From assembly GCA_963725275.1 (NCBI GenBank), contig CAVRXS010000005.1:744001-808000 (forward strand): 64,000 bases of DNA, written 5' to 3'. Shown one piece after another: positions 34,412-43,372 of this stretch. The translations under genes were made by a program, and so were the position numbers. Position 1 is the first letter of the stretch, and the number at the start of each line of letters is the position of its first letter. The DNA is from Bog-756 sp963725275. GTDB taxonomy: Bacteria; Actinomycetota; Acidimicrobiia; Acidimicrobiales; RAAP-2. The notes below the pieces were generated by a model. It ran no database searches. It was not told the DNA's origin and saw only the letters and a list, made by a program, of their open reading frames with translations.

Positions 34412-36103
34412 TCAACCGTCTCGCAAGCGCACCGACAGGCGCTCGACGCCACGCACGACCATGCGCGCGCTCCAGACCGGGTGATCGTCCGGGATCATCT
34501 GTGGGAACTTCCGGACCAGCCGAGGCAGCGCCACCTGGGCCTCGAGACGTGCCAGGGATGAGCCCAGGCAGTGATGTGGGCCACCGCCGAACGATGCATG
34601 CTCGTGGGCCCGTGGTCGGGCGAGCTCGAGCAGATCGGCGGAGACGCCCCACTTGTCGGGATCGCGATTTGCCGCTCCCAACCCCAAGAGGAGTACCGAA
34701 CCACTCGGAATGGTGACGCCGTGAATCTCGAGCGGTTCCACGGTGACCCGTCGCGCGAACTGGATGGGGGAGTCGAAGCGGATGATCTCCTCGATGGCAT
34801 TCGCGTCGAGCGACGGGTCGGTGCGCAGCTGATGGAGTTGCGTTGGGAACTCGAACAGATGGACCAAGCCGTTTCCTACGAGGTTGAGCTCATAGCCGGC
34901 GACGTAGAGCAGCATCACCTGGGCGACCAGCTCCTCGTGGCTCAACTGGTTGCCGTGTTCCTCAGCGGCGATGAGTGAGGAGAGGATGTCCTCGCCGGGG
35001 CGGTTCCGCTTGGCTGTGACGGTGCGCTCGAGGTACTCCGACAGGCAGCGGCTCGCCTCGATGAATGTGGCTTCCTCGTGCGGCGAGTTGAGGGGATCGA
35101 ATGCCTTGGTCACGGCCTGCGACCACGAGCTCACCTGGGGGAGATCAGCGGGAGGCATCCCGAGCATGTCAGAGATGATCCGGGCGGGGAACACAGCGGC
35201 AAAGTCCGCGATGACGTCGATGACGTCTCGGTCGGCGAGCCCCGAGAGGAGCTGGTCCGCAACGGCCTCGGTTTGCTGTCTCCAGGCAGCGATGGCCTTC
35301 GGTGTGAATGCCTTCGCAACCAGGCGACGGAGGCGCGAGTGGTCCGCACCGTCCCGGCGGAGCATCATCCTGGGGATCGAGCCACCCCCCGCCCTGTCGC
35401 GGGCGATCTCTGCCTGGATGACCGGACTCGGCGTCGCGCCGCCAGTGCGCACGCTCATCGACCGATCGCGGGCGAGGCGGCGGACGTCCTCGAATCGGGT
35501 GATCACGTAGGCACCGGTCAGGCGATCCAGATGTACGGGATCGAATTCGCGCAACAGTCCGTACTGTTCGTACGGATCGGAGAAGTAGCCGGGGGCGAAC
35601 GGATCGAAGGTGACGTCGGTGATGCCCGGATGGGTTCTGGAGGGAGGCAGACGCGGTTCGGGCTCGCTCCATGCCGGACGTGCCGACTGCTCGCTCGTGA
35701 CCCGAAGCCGCACCGCCACCTGGCGAAGGAGTGCAAGGGAGATCCTCGGGTGATTGGCGAGCAGCTCGAGGAACAACGCCCCGTCGACCTGGTGCACGAC
35801 CATGTCCGTACTCGCCGTGACGGTCGCACTCCGAGGCTGCGCATCGAGGAGGGCGAGCTCGCCGATGGATTCGCCCGGGCCGATCGTCGCCACGTACAAG
35901 CCGCCGACGGTGACCTCAGCCAGCCCGTCGACCACGATCCACCATCGATCGGCGATCTCCCCCTCCGAGCAGACGACCGATCCCTCCGGAACCACGTGGA
36001 CCCCGGCGATGGCTGATGCCAGATGATCCAGGTCGTCTGGCGAGCAGCCTTCGAAGAGAGCGAGGTCTGCGAGCACTGACGCCTCTTCCGCCACCCGCTG
36101 CAC
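34412..36103 (-). CDS. Cyclic-nucleotide-binding domain fused to cytochrome P450
   Basis: 563 residues. Residues ~1-135 form a Crp-type cNMP-binding domain. Its phosphate-binding cassette GELALLDAQPRSATV (81-95) keeps the Gly-Glu and Arg-Ser pair, so cyclic nucleotide binding is plausible. A ~25-residue linker leads to a full P450 (from about 160): ExxR is E439-R442 and the heme loop SFGGGPHHCLGSSLARLE carries Cys512. The I-helix reads VAGYELN (401-407): the acid is kept, but the conserved Thr is Leu406, so proton delivery must differ. No HTH is present, so this is an enzyme with a sensor domain rather than a regulator. An IS1380 element lies 32 bases upstream of the start and probably replaced or separated its promoter. 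Confidence 0.9.
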   Translation of the reverse strand: MQRVAEEASVLADLALFEGCSPDDLDHLASAIAGVHVVPEGSVVCSEGEIADRWWIVVDGLAEVTVGGLYVATIGPGESIGELALLDAQPRSATVTASTDMVVHQVDGALFLELLANHPRISLALLRQVAVRLRVTSEQSARPAWSEPEPRLPPSRTHPGITDVTFDPFAPGYFSDPYEQYGLLREFDPVHLDRLTGAYVITRFEDVRRLARDRSMSVRTGGATPSPVIQAEIARDRAGGGSIPRMMLRRDGADHSRLRRLVAKAFTPKAIAAWRQQTEAVADQLLSGLADRDVIDVIADFAAVFPARIISDMLGMPPADLPQVSSWSQAVTKAFDPLNSPHEEATFIEASRCLSEYLERTVTAKRNRPGEDILSSLIAAEEHGNQLSHEELVAQVMLLYVAGYELNLVGNGLVHLFEFPTQLHQLRTDPSLDANAIEEIIRFDSPIQFARRVTVEPLEIHGVTIPSGSVLLLGLGAANRDPDKWGVSADLLELARPRAHEHASFGGGPHHCLGSSLARLEAQVALPRLVRKFPQMIPDDHPVWSARMVVRGVERLSVRLRDG

Positions 36104-36130
36104 CTCCCTGCTGCGCCGGACGTGCCCGAA

Positions 36131-36135
36131 CTTAG
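36131..36135. repeat. Target-site duplication, left copy (CTTAG)
   Basis: CTTAG directly precedes the left inverted repeat and recurs exactly at 37753-37757 after the right one. Five bases is within the usual 4-5 bp for IS1380-family insertions. Confidence 0.85.
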
Positions 36136-36182
36136 CCTTGATCCACCGAATTGTGACTTGATCCGGTAGCCGCGCATCCGCG

Positions 36183-36255
36183 GAAAGTGCCTCCTGTGTT
36201 GGGAGAATGACGGTGTTCTAGGTCGTCATCTCGCCCACCCCAAGGAGGCACTTTC
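36183..36255 (+). promoter_or_regulatory. Hairpin that would sequester the transposase Shine-Dalgarno
   Basis: GAAAGTGCCTCCT (36183-36195) is perfectly complementary to AGGAGGCACTTTC (36243-36255), 13 pairs with a 47-base loop. The right arm contains the ideal ribosome site AAGGAGG, eight bases before the GTG. In a long transcript the arm would be paired and translation blocked; a transcript starting inside the loop would stay open. IS10 and IS50 use similar structures to limit transposase made by read-through transcription. Confidence 0.65.
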
Positions 36256-36256
36256 T

Positions 36257-37564
36257 GTGACGTCAGTATCGCGCGGAATCGACCGGATCGAGGTGACCTT
36301 CGACGAGCCGAATCTGGTGGCCAACGCCGGGCTGGTCCTGGTGGCCACCTTGGTGGTGCGGCTCGGCCTTGAGCGCCTGATCAACGGCTCGGTCGACCTC
36401 TCGGGGCGTGTCGGTGGTGCCCTGCCCGGTCGCAAGGTCCTCACCCTGGTGCACGCCATGGTGGCCGGTGGCAGCCACATCGACCACGCCGACGTGCTCC
36501 GGGCTGGAGCCACCCAGGCTGTCCTTCCCCATCGGGTGATGGCACCGTCGACACTCGGCACCTTCCTTCGGGCCTTCACGTTCGGACATGTCCGCCAGCT
36601 CGACCGGGTGCTGGCGGAGACGCTGTCTCGGGCCTGGTCGCTCGGGGCAGGGCCCGGGGAGAACCGCATGGTGGTCGATCTCGACTCCACCATCTGCGAG
36701 GTGTGCGGCAGGGCCAAGCAGGGTGCCGGGTATGGCTACACGAAGCGGTTCGGGTATCACCCCCTGCTCGCCACCCGGGCCGCCACCGGTGAGGTGCTCC
36801 ACGCTCGGATGCGCAGAGGAGCTGCCAACACCCAGCGAGGGACCAAGCGGTTCATCGAGGAGCTGGTGGCCAGGTTGCGCCGAGCCGGAGCCACTGGTGA
36901 ACTGATCATGCGCTTCGACTCGGGCTTCTGGTCGAACGCCACCATTGCCACGCTCGAGCACTTGGACGTCGGCTACACGATGGGTGTGCGCATGGTGAAG
37001 TCCGTGGTCAGCGCGGTCTCGGCGATCGACGAGGTGTCCTGGACCCCGATCGAGTACACCGCCGACGGCGAGGCCGAGGTCGCCGAGTGCATCTACAAGG
37101 GCCGCCGCCTTATCGTGCGCCGGACCCGATTGGTCGGACGACAGGCGACGCTGTGGCCCGAGTGGCGCCACTTCGCCTTCGTGACCGATCTCAGAGGCGA
37201 TCCGGTCGACGTCGACGCCTTCCACCGGGCCCACGCCACGGTCGAACTGGCTATCAAGGATCTCAAGGAGGGTGCCGGCATGGAGCACGTTCCCTCGGGG
37301 AACTTCAACGCCAATGCCGCCTGGTTGGTCTGCGCCGTCCTCGCCCACAACCTCATCCGGTGGGCCGCACTACTCGGCGAACTCACCCCCGAAGATCAGC
37401 TGGTCGTGGCCCGCACCATCCGCACCCGGTTCCTCTCCGTCCCCGGCAGCCTGGTCAACCGATCGGGTCGACCCACACTGCGAGCACCACTCGAATGGCC
37501 CTGGGCCGAAGCGTTCTGTCGGGCACTCGACCTGCTGCGGTCACTGCCACCGGTCCCCGTGTAG
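36257..37564 (+). CDS. IS1380-family DDE transposase
   Basis: 435 residues from GTG with AAGGAGG eight bases upstream. The DDE acidic residues are visible in MVVDLDSTICEV (Asp near 141-143), LIMRFDSGFWS (second Asp) and VELAIKDLKEGAG (Glu), separated by the beta-strand insertion typical of IS1380. YGYTKRFGYHPLLA and the LAHNLIRWAALLG tail are also family features. The gene is full length with no frameshift, so the element may still be active. Confidence 0.95.
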   Translation: MTSVSRGIDRIEVTFDEPNLVANAGLVLVATLVVRLGLERLINGSVDLSGRVGGALPGRKVLTLVHAMVAGGSHIDHADVLRAGATQAVLPHRVMAPSTLGTFLRAFTFGHVRQLDRVLAETLSRAWSLGAGPGENRMVVDLDSTICEVCGRAKQGAGYGYTKRFGYHPLLATRAATGEVLHARMRRGAANTQRGTKRFIEELVARLRRAGATGELIMRFDSGFWSNATIATLEHLDVGYTMGVRMVKSVVSAVSAIDEVSWTPIEYTADGEAEVAECIYKGRRLIVRRTRLVGRQATLWPEWRHFAFVTDLRGDPVDVDAFHRAHATVELAIKDLKEGAGMEHVPSGNFNANAAWLVCAVLAHNLIRWAALLGELTPEDQLVVARTIRTRFLSVPGSLVNRSGRPTLRAPLEWPWAEAFCRALDLLRSLPPVPV

Positions 37565-37738
37565 TCAGCTCACCGCGACCAGCGCATCGCAGACGACGAC
37601 AGAACGGCGCTGACAACCGATGAAGGTCACGACCCCTTGGTCGAGCACGCCCTCGTTGCCGGTGCCGCAGTCGCATCGACGGTGCACGGCGCTATCTGCC
37701 GGCTGCACACGTCCAGGGGCCTCCAGTCGAGAAGCGGA

Positions 37739-37757
37739 TCGGTGGATCGAGGCTTAG
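37739..37757. repeat. Right inverted repeat and right target-site duplication of the IS1380 element
   Basis: TCGGTGGATCGAGG (37739-37752) is the right inverted repeat and CTTAG (37753-37757) the matching target duplication. The 174 bases between the transposase stop and this repeat contain no gene. From 37758 to 37883 there is only the leader of the amidohydrolase. Confidence 0.85.
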
Positions 37758-37883
37758 CCTCAGCCAGCGAGCGCACCCTGTAAGCCGTTGCGTCTACAGG
37801 CGTCTGGGCGCTGCGTCCGCTCCAGCGATAGGCTCGAACGGAGTACTCCCAGCTCCGCCGGGAGTCTTGAAGGGAGGAGTGCA

Positions 37884-39029
37884 GTGAACGCCGTCATCGA
37901 CTCCGATACCCACCTCTTCGAGCCCGCCGGAATGTGGCAGGAGTACGTCGACCCAGCGGACCGAGACGTTGCGCTGCACATGGCTGTCGATGAGCTCGGT
38001 TACACCTGGCTCATGTTCGGGGACCGTCGTCTGAGTTTGGGAGGTCCGCACCGCCCGGGAGACGTCGACGGCATCGGCGCATTTCGGCAGGGCTTGATCG
38101 AACGTCAGCCCGTCGAATTCGACCTCGAACAGTTCAATTCCAGCTATTCCGATCCGACTGCCCGACTGCTCCAACTCGATCGGGCCGGATTCGATGCGTC
38201 GATCATGTTTCCGAACTACGGCATCAGCTGGGAGCGACCGCTGCAGGGTGATCTGCGTGCCACCCTTGCCAACATGACCGCCTGGAACCGCTGGATCGTG
38301 GAGGTCGCTGCCCAAGGCAATGGACGGCTCTACCCTGTGGCCCACTTGAGCCTCCGGGATCTCGGATGGCTCGAAGCCCAATTGGAGACGCTGGCGAGCG
38401 GTGGCATCCGCCTGGGCCTGATCCCACCGGCGTTGGTGGACGGACGTCCCCTCTCGCACCCCGACCTGGATCGCGCGTGGGCGGCATTTGTCGATCATGG
38501 CATCGCGCCGGTCTTCCACGTGGCCAACCAAGCCCGCCCCTTCGACGAGGCTTGGTACGGGCCGGACATGGAAGGGGGCATCACGCCGATGAGCACTGTG
38601 TTCATCTGGACCGGAGCGGCCCTCGCGATGACCGACCTGATCCTGAACGGCGTCCTCGAGCGGCATCCGGATCTCCGGATGGGCATCATGGAATTGTCGG
38701 CGCGATGGGTGCCGATGCACCTGCAGATGATGGACGGCGGTTACCGTCACACGTCCCGCTTCAACGGCGAGTCCGTAGACCTGTCGCTCATGCCGAGCGA
38801 ATATTTCCGACGTCAGGTCCGGGTGGCCGCGTTCTCGTATGAGCAGCCCCATCGGTTGGCTGCACGGGCCGGGGACATCTTCATGGCGTGCAGTGACTAT
38901 CCCCATACCGAAGGGACGTCGACCGCGATCGAGGATTACGCCGCGAGTGGGCTCACGCTGGACGAGAGTTCCTCACAGTTCTTCGGTGGGAACGCTGCCT
39001 TCCTGGTGAGGGAGCCGGTCTCGGTCTGA
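37884..39029 (+). CDS. Amidohydrolase-2 family metal-dependent hydrolase
   Basis: 381 residues from GTG 37884, which has AGGGAGGAG just upstream. The N-terminal DSDTHLFEP is the HxH-like metal site variant of this family. PVFHVANQARPFDE supplies a barrel His, and CSDYPHTEGTS near the end provides the last Asp and His. The family (ACMSD, aminocarboxymuconate and related decarboxylases, hydrolases) works in aromatic and sterol side-chain catabolism. The enzyme is complete. An enoyl-CoA hydratase follows on the opposite strand. Confidence 0.85.
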   Translation: MNAVIDSDTHLFEPAGMWQEYVDPADRDVALHMAVDELGYTWLMFGDRRLSLGGPHRPGDVDGIGAFRQGLIERQPVEFDLEQFNSSYSDPTARLLQLDRAGFDASIMFPNYGISWERPLQGDLRATLANMTAWNRWIVEVAAQGNGRLYPVAHLSLRDLGWLEAQLETLASGGIRLGLIPPALVDGRPLSHPDLDRAWAAFVDHGIAPVFHVANQARPFDEAWYGPDMEGGITPMSTVFIWTGAALAMTDLILNGVLERHPDLRMGIMELSARWVPMHLQMMDGGYRHTSRFNGESVDLSLMPSEYFRRQVRVAAFSYEQPHRLAARAGDIFMACSDYPHTEGTSTAIEDYAASGLTLDESSSQFFGGNAAFLVREPVSV

Positions 39030-39087
39030 ACGGCGCGAGCGTTGTCGGCAGGCCTCGACGACGGTCTGGGGCATCATCTGGAACGCT

Positions 39088-39861
39088 TCATCGATCAGGT
39101 GGGATCCATGCCGGCGAGCGCTTCTCCATGAATGCCCGCATCCCTTCACGGGGCTCTTCCGAGTGGTCGAGCGCCCAGAACATCGTCTGGTAGTCGATGA
39201 GCCCGTAGCGCTCGTTCAACATGCGCTTGACCTGCGCCCGGGCAGCCGGTGCGGTTCGCAGCACTTGACGGGCGGCCTCCATGGCGGCGTCGTGCAGGTC
39301 GTCGTGCTGGACAACGCGCGACAGCAGCCCGATCCGGAGCGCCTCGGCCGCATCGAACGGGCGGGCTGAAAGCAGCAGGTCCCTGGCCACCGCCAGGCCC
39401 ACGTGGGCCGGCAGGGCCGCGGCATAGGTTGCATCCGGGATCCCCCGCAGGAGCTCGGGTACGCGGAACGTGGCTCGGTCGCTGGCAACCGCGATATCAG
39501 CCATCATCGCGACGAGGAGGCCACCGGCCTGGCAGATGCCGTTGACCGCGGCGATGACCGGCGCCTGGCTGTCCCGGATGGCGAGGAAGGGGAGCACGTC
39601 GGCGCCCATCGCATCCGGTGCCGACTCGCCTTCTTCGCGCCGACCACCGAGGTCCCCGCCTGGCGCGAAGACATCGCCGACGCCGGTGATGATCAGGGCG
39701 GCGAGCTCGGGATCGAGGTTGACGAGCTGAACGGCCCGTTTGAGCCCGTAGTACATGGCCGGGGTGAAGGCGTTCCTCGCCGATGGCCGGTCGATGAAGC
39801 ACCACGCGATCGGTCCCTCTCGCTCGATCCGCAGATTCGGTGTTCCGAGGTCGTCGCCCAT
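39088..39861 (-). CDS. Enoyl-CoA hydratase/isomerase family protein
   Basis: 257 residues from ATG 39861; an ATG at 39885 is possible. The crotonase oxyanion-hole regions are visible: PSARNAFTPAMYYGLKRAV, ITGVGDVFAPGGDLGG and VIAAVNGICQAGGLLVAMM. The Glu usually used for hydration is not obvious around the RVPELLRGIPDATY region, so isomerase or other crotonase chemistry is possible. It should act on an acyl-CoA in beta-oxidation-like catabolism. Confidence 0.88.
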   Translation of the reverse strand: MGDDLGTPNLRIEREGPIAWCFIDRPSARNAFTPAMYYGLKRAVQLVNLDPELAALIITGVGDVFAPGGDLGGRREEGESAPDAMGADVLPFLAIRDSQAPVIAAVNGICQAGGLLVAMMADIAVASDRATFRVPELLRGIPDATYAAALPAHVGLAVARDLLLSARPFDAAEALRIGLLSRVVQHDDLHDAAMEAARQVLRTAPAARAQVKRMLNERYGLIDYQTMFWALDHSEEPREGMRAFMEKRSPAWIPPDR

Positions 39862-40098
39862 GGTCCAGCAGTGAGTCTGGCCCATGCGCTCTCGGCTGCG
39901 CTGGCAGACGACCGGCCCGTCGTGTGCCGAGCGCTCGCCGCCACGGCTGCCGTGCCGGCAGTGTCGATGCCCCGTGACGATGTTCGGACGCCACATGGAG
40001 CCCCTGAACAGGGGAAATGGATCCGCCACCCGGGCTCGGCGGGGCCGGGTCGCGGCGTTCACGGAGACGGGCTGACCTCCCCCTCCTACTGTGGGGGG

Positions 40099-40911
40099 AT
40101 GGCCCTCCCCCGTCCCTCCGATCGCTCCACGGCCGTCGTCACGGGGGCTTCATCGGGAATCGGGGAGGCGATCGCCCGTGAGCTCGGCCGGCGTGGCCAC
40201 GGCGTCACGCTGGTGGCCCGGAGCACTGACAAGCTCCAGAGGCTGGCCGACGAGATCGGTACCACCGGGACGGCTGCTCATGTGGTCGGGGCGGACCTCT
40301 CCGACCGCGGCGCCCGATCCGACCTGTTGGCACGGATCACCGGCCTCGGTCTCGAGCCCGACATTCTTGTCAACAATGCTGGCGTCTCGACGTTGGGCCC
40401 GGTCGCGTCGTCGGATCCCGACGCCGAGATGGAGATGGTCGAGATCGACGTCATGGCCGTCGTCGATCTCTGCAGCAGGTTCGTCCCCGGAATGGTCGAA
40501 CGCGGGCGTGGCGCAGTCCTCAACGTGGCGTCGACCGGCGCCTTCCAGCCCTTGCCCGGCCAGGCCGGCTACGGGGCCGCCAAGGCATTCGTGCTCTCGT
40601 ACACCCAGAGCCTCGGTGCTGAGCTTCGCGGCACCGGTGTGACTGCCACCACGCTCTGCCCCGGACCTGTCGACACCGGATTCGGCGAGCGGGCCGGTTT
40701 CACCAAGGAGGATGCCACTGCGGCTCTGCCGGCCTTCCTGTGGGAGACGGCTCCGTCAGTTGCGCGGGCAGGTCTCGACGGACTCGCGTCCGGCCGGGCG
40801 GTGGTGATACCCGGAAGGGGAAACCGGGCTGCGACCGTCGTCGGCAGGATGATCCCCAATCGGGTGCTCGTCCCGTTACTTGCGCGTGGCCATCCCGGTC
40901 TCCGCACCTGA
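40099..40911 (+). CDS. SDR-family oxidoreductase (SDR7/DltE-like)
   Basis: 270 residues from ATG 40099. TGASSGIGEAIARELG gives the cofactor site, NNAGVST follows, and the active site is STGAFQPLPGQAGYGAAK. The C-terminal part VARAGLDGLASGRAVVIPG and PLLARGHP match the group of membrane-near SDRs often annotated as short-chain dehydrogenase/acyl-CoA reductase. It overlaps the tail of the convergent P450 gene by 36 bases. Confidence 0.88.
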   Translation: MALPRPSDRSTAVVTGASSGIGEAIARELGRRGHGVTLVARSTDKLQRLADEIGTTGTAAHVVGADLSDRGARSDLLARITGLGLEPDILVNNAGVSTLGPVASSDPDAEMEMVEIDVMAVVDLCSRFVPGMVERGRGAVLNVASTGAFQPLPGQAGYGAAKAFVLSYTQSLGAELRGTGVTATTLCPGPVDTGFGERAGFTKEDATAALPAFLWETAPSVARAGLDGLASGRAVVIPGRGNRAATVVGRMIPNRVLVPLLARGHPGLRT

Positions 40912-42222
40912 TCCGTCGACCCGTCGATAGGTCAGGGGACACGGGCCGCCGGCACGGGCCACCCCGCCGATCTGGGCTCGGACCGGTTGCGGCCGATCCG
41001 TCCACCCCGGAGTCCACCTGTAGTCGGACAGAAGCCGCGTCAGCACCGCGGTCATGGCTGCGAGGGAGAAGGGCTGAGCCGGACACGTATGGCGTCCGTG
41101 GCCGAATGCCGTCACCATCTCGACGGCTGCCAGGGCAGAGGGATCGGCGAGCCGACGACCCTTCCAGCGGGTCGGGTCCCACATCGCAAGACCCGGTGCC
41201 GACGATGTATTGGTGAGTGGCAGCAGCGTGGCCACGGTCGTCCCGGGCGAAACCTCGAGGACGGCAACTCCGACGTCGAAGTTGATCGGGGACATGACAT
41301 AGCGGGCCATGATCGAGCGCTGGGCCAGGCGGATCGACTCGAGGGCGCATGCCTCGGCCGTACCCCGGTCACCTGCTTCCACCCGGGATGCGTCGAGGGG
41401 GTGGGCAAGCAGGTCGACCAGGGCCCATCCCAGCGCGGCGAAGAGGTTCGACATGGAGGCGATGTGGATGAGCGCGACGTCACCGGCGACACCTCTGGCC
41501 GCCTCCGAAGGCGCCTGGTCGGCCCATGCGCCGACCAGGCGAGCGAACAGGGGATGGTCCCCTTCGTGTCCCGGCAGCTCTTCGAGCGACGGAGCAAGCT
41601 GTCGCGCGATTGTGGAGAGGGCTTCGATCTCGGCAGCCTTTCCTGATGCGGCCACGGCAGCCATCGCATCGGGGTGGACGAAGGAGTCGGACCCGTCCAA
41701 GGCGTCGAACGCACCGACCAGTGCCTCGAACCGGGTGCCGGTGGCCGCGCCGGGACCACCCCAGGATGCGAGGCCGACCCGGTGACCGAGGCGTCGGGTC
41801 AACGCGAAGACATCGGTGGCTCCCCGGTCGCCGAGCTCATCGATCGTGTGGTCCAACGCGTGGTCGACGTTGGCCAGGAAACGGCTGACGTCATCGCGGC
41901 CGAACAGCTCATGTGGCAGGGTCCGCCTCCCCACGAAGACCTCGTCGGGGAGCTTCCGCCGCAGCATTCTCCAGTCGGCGACTCCCTTGCTGGCCGTGTC
42001 CTCGGTGAGGGCGTAGAAGGACGCCACGCCCACCGGAGCAAACGTGAAGAGATAGCGATCCTCGCCACTGTCGACGACGAACGTGTCGCCGAGAAGGTGC
42101 CGGGCATCGGCCAGGGCGCGAACGGGGTCCGTCAGTGGGGCATCCCACGGCAGGGCGCACTCTTCCGCCACGGGTGGCATCGGCACGATCGTCGGTCGGG
42201 GGACAGCGGTCCCCTCGGTCAC
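40876..42222 (-). CDS. Cytochrome P450 with divergent I-helix
   Basis: 448 residues from a GTG overlapping the DUF2834 gene stop (GTGA). ExxR is in ALESIRLAQRS and the heme loop is TAFGHGRHTCPAQPFSLAA. The loop resembles the CYP7/CYP8-like type rather than the common bacterial one. The I-helix reads LIHIASMSNLFAALG: the acid position is Ser and the Thr position is Asn (compare P450cin, which uses Asn). Its oxygen activation may therefore be unusual. It lies downstream of DUF2834, thioesterase and MFS genes on the same strand; no ferredoxin is nearby. Confidence 0.82.
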   Translation of the reverse strand: MTEGTAVPRPTIVPMPPVAEECALPWDAPLTDPVRALADARHLLGDTFVVDSGEDRYLFTFAPVGVASFYALTEDTASKGVADWRMLRRKLPDEVFVGRRTLPHELFGRDDVSRFLANVDHALDHTIDELGDRGATDVFALTRRLGHRVGLASWGGPGAATGTRFEALVGAFDALDGSDSFVHPDAMAAVAASGKAAEIEALSTIARQLAPSLEELPGHEGDHPLFARLVGAWADQAPSEAARGVAGDVALIHIASMSNLFAALGWALVDLLAHPLDASRVEAGDRGTAEACALESIRLAQRSIMARYVMSPINFDVGVAVLEVSPGTTVATLLPLTNTSSAPGLAMWDPTRWKGRRLADPSALAAVEMVTAFGHGRHTCPAQPFSLAAMTAVLTRLLSDYRWTPGWTDRPQPVRAQIGGVARAGGPCPLTYRRVDGSGAETGMATRK

Positions 42223-42689
42223 GGCTGCACTGACGAGGCACTCGCAGCCAGCGGTTCCTTTCGGCTGAAACGGATCTGACGCTCGACGAATGCCAGGTAC
42301 ATCGCCATGGAGAAGGCGAGGCTGGTGAACAGGCTCATCACGAAGAAGATCCACGGGGCTCGCAATCCCCGCCTTCGTCCGTCGACGATCGTCCACAGCG
42401 GCAAGAGGACGAGGTTGACCATGATGTAGTCCTGTGCTGCCGAATCCGACGCCCAGTTCGAGAAGAGCGCCTTGGTGTAGTCGACGTAGCTCGCGTGGGA
42501 GCCGTACTGATGGGTGTAGCGGATGTTGAAATACCAGCCGAGGCACAGCGAGACGAGACCGAGGAAGTAGTAGAGACTCTCGAGACCGGAGGCTCGTCCG
42601 GCGCCGTCTGCGACAAACAGACGACGGTTGCAATAGAAGGCAATCGCCGTACTGATGATGCCGAGGGTTCCGTAGAACACGAGCGACAT
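42219..42689 (-). CDS. DUF2834-family membrane protein
   Basis: 156 residues, with four membrane helices: LVFYGTLGIISTAIAFYCNR, ESLYYFLGLVSLCLGWYFNI, the YIMVNLVLLPLWTIVDG segment, and WIFFVMSLFTSLAFSMAMYL. The layout and WTIVDGRRRGLRAPW match DUF2834, whose function is unknown. The short spacing and GTGA overlap with the P450 suggest they are made together; a membrane partner or substrate carrier for the P450 is a guess. Confidence 0.75.
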   Translation of the reverse strand: MSLVFYGTLGIISTAIAFYCNRRLFVADGAGRASGLESLYYFLGLVSLCLGWYFNIRYTHQYGSHASYVDYTKALFSNWASDSAAQDYIMVNLVLLPLWTIVDGRRRGLRAPWIFFVMSLFTSLAFSMAMYLAFVERQIRFSRKEPLAASASSVQP

Positions 42690-42811
42690 GGTGATGGCCT
42701 CTCTGATTCCCCCCAGTTGGGTCTCTGGGCAAAATACAGGGTGCTGACCGCCGGGGCCGGGGAAGTCGTCGCCCGACCCGATGCGTCCTCCCCGTGTGCC
42801 CCCGGACCCGG

Positions 42812-43372
42812 TCAGGCAAGCCTGGCGACCCCTCGGTCCTTGACCAGGCATGAGCCTGTGGCCTGGGCGACCAGTGTGCCGGTACCGTCCACGATCTCGG
42901 CCCGGCCGAAGGCCACCCGGCGCCCGGCCTTGACCACGCTGCCGGTGGCCACCACGAGGCCGCTCCTCGAGGTGAGCGGGCGGAGATAGGTCACCTGGAG
43001 ATCGATCGAGGTGTAGCCCACTCCGGCTTCGAGGGTCGAGTGCACCGCGCAGCCGATGACCGTGTCGGCAATGGTGCATACCACGCCGCCGTGGACCATC
43101 CCGATCGGGTTGTAGACGGACTCGTCGGGCTCGTATTCGAACACCACCCGGCCCGGCTCAACGTCGCGGATCCGCATCCCCAGTAGCGAGGCGATGGGCG
43201 GCGGCGGGCCCGACCCGTCCCGCAGCCGCGACAGGAACTCGATCCCGCTCATCGACGCCGCCACAGTTGCCGTGGGCAACGGGTCATACCAGGTGATCGT
43301 CCGCGATCTCGGCTGCCCCCATGCCGTGTCCGCGTCGCCGACCTCGCTGCCGGCTTCCGCCGACGTGGTCAT
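42812..43372 (-). CDS. PaaI/HotDog-fold thioesterase
   Basis: 186 residues from ATG 43372, overlapping the MFS stop. The HotDog core reads VEPGRVVFEYEPDESVYNPI, then GMVHGGVVCTIADTVIGCAV with the typical HGG and Asp, and SIDLQVTYLRPLTS. These motifs fit PaaI-type acyl-CoA thioesterases. A ~55-residue N-terminal extension lies before the domain. It would hydrolyse an acyl-CoA, perhaps an aryl or hydroxylated one from the neighbouring P450 pathway. Confidence 0.88.
   Translation of the reverse strand: MTTSAEAGSEVGDADTAWGQPRSRTITWYDPLPTATVAASMSGIEFLSRLRDGSGPPPPIASLLGMRIRDVEPGRVVFEYEPDESVYNPIGMVHGGVVCTIADTVIGCAVHSTLEAGVGYTSIDLQVTYLRPLTSRSGLVVATGSVVKAGRRVAFGRAEIVDGTGTLVAQATGSCLVKDRGVARLA

Larger units (their letters stand above)
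36136..37752 (+). mobile_element. Intact IS1380-family insertion sequence (1617 bp)
   Basis: The element has one transposase gene and 14-bp terminal inverted repeats: CCTTGATCCACCGA at 36136-36149 and, on the other strand, CCTCGATCCACCGA at 37739-37752 (13 of 14 match). Perfect CTTAG direct repeats flank it. Length, repeat start (CC) and duplication size fit IS1380. The intact gene and duplications suggest a fairly recent insertion. It lies between the cNMP-P450 gene, which it may have cut off from its promoter, and an amidohydrolase gene. Confidence 0.92.
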
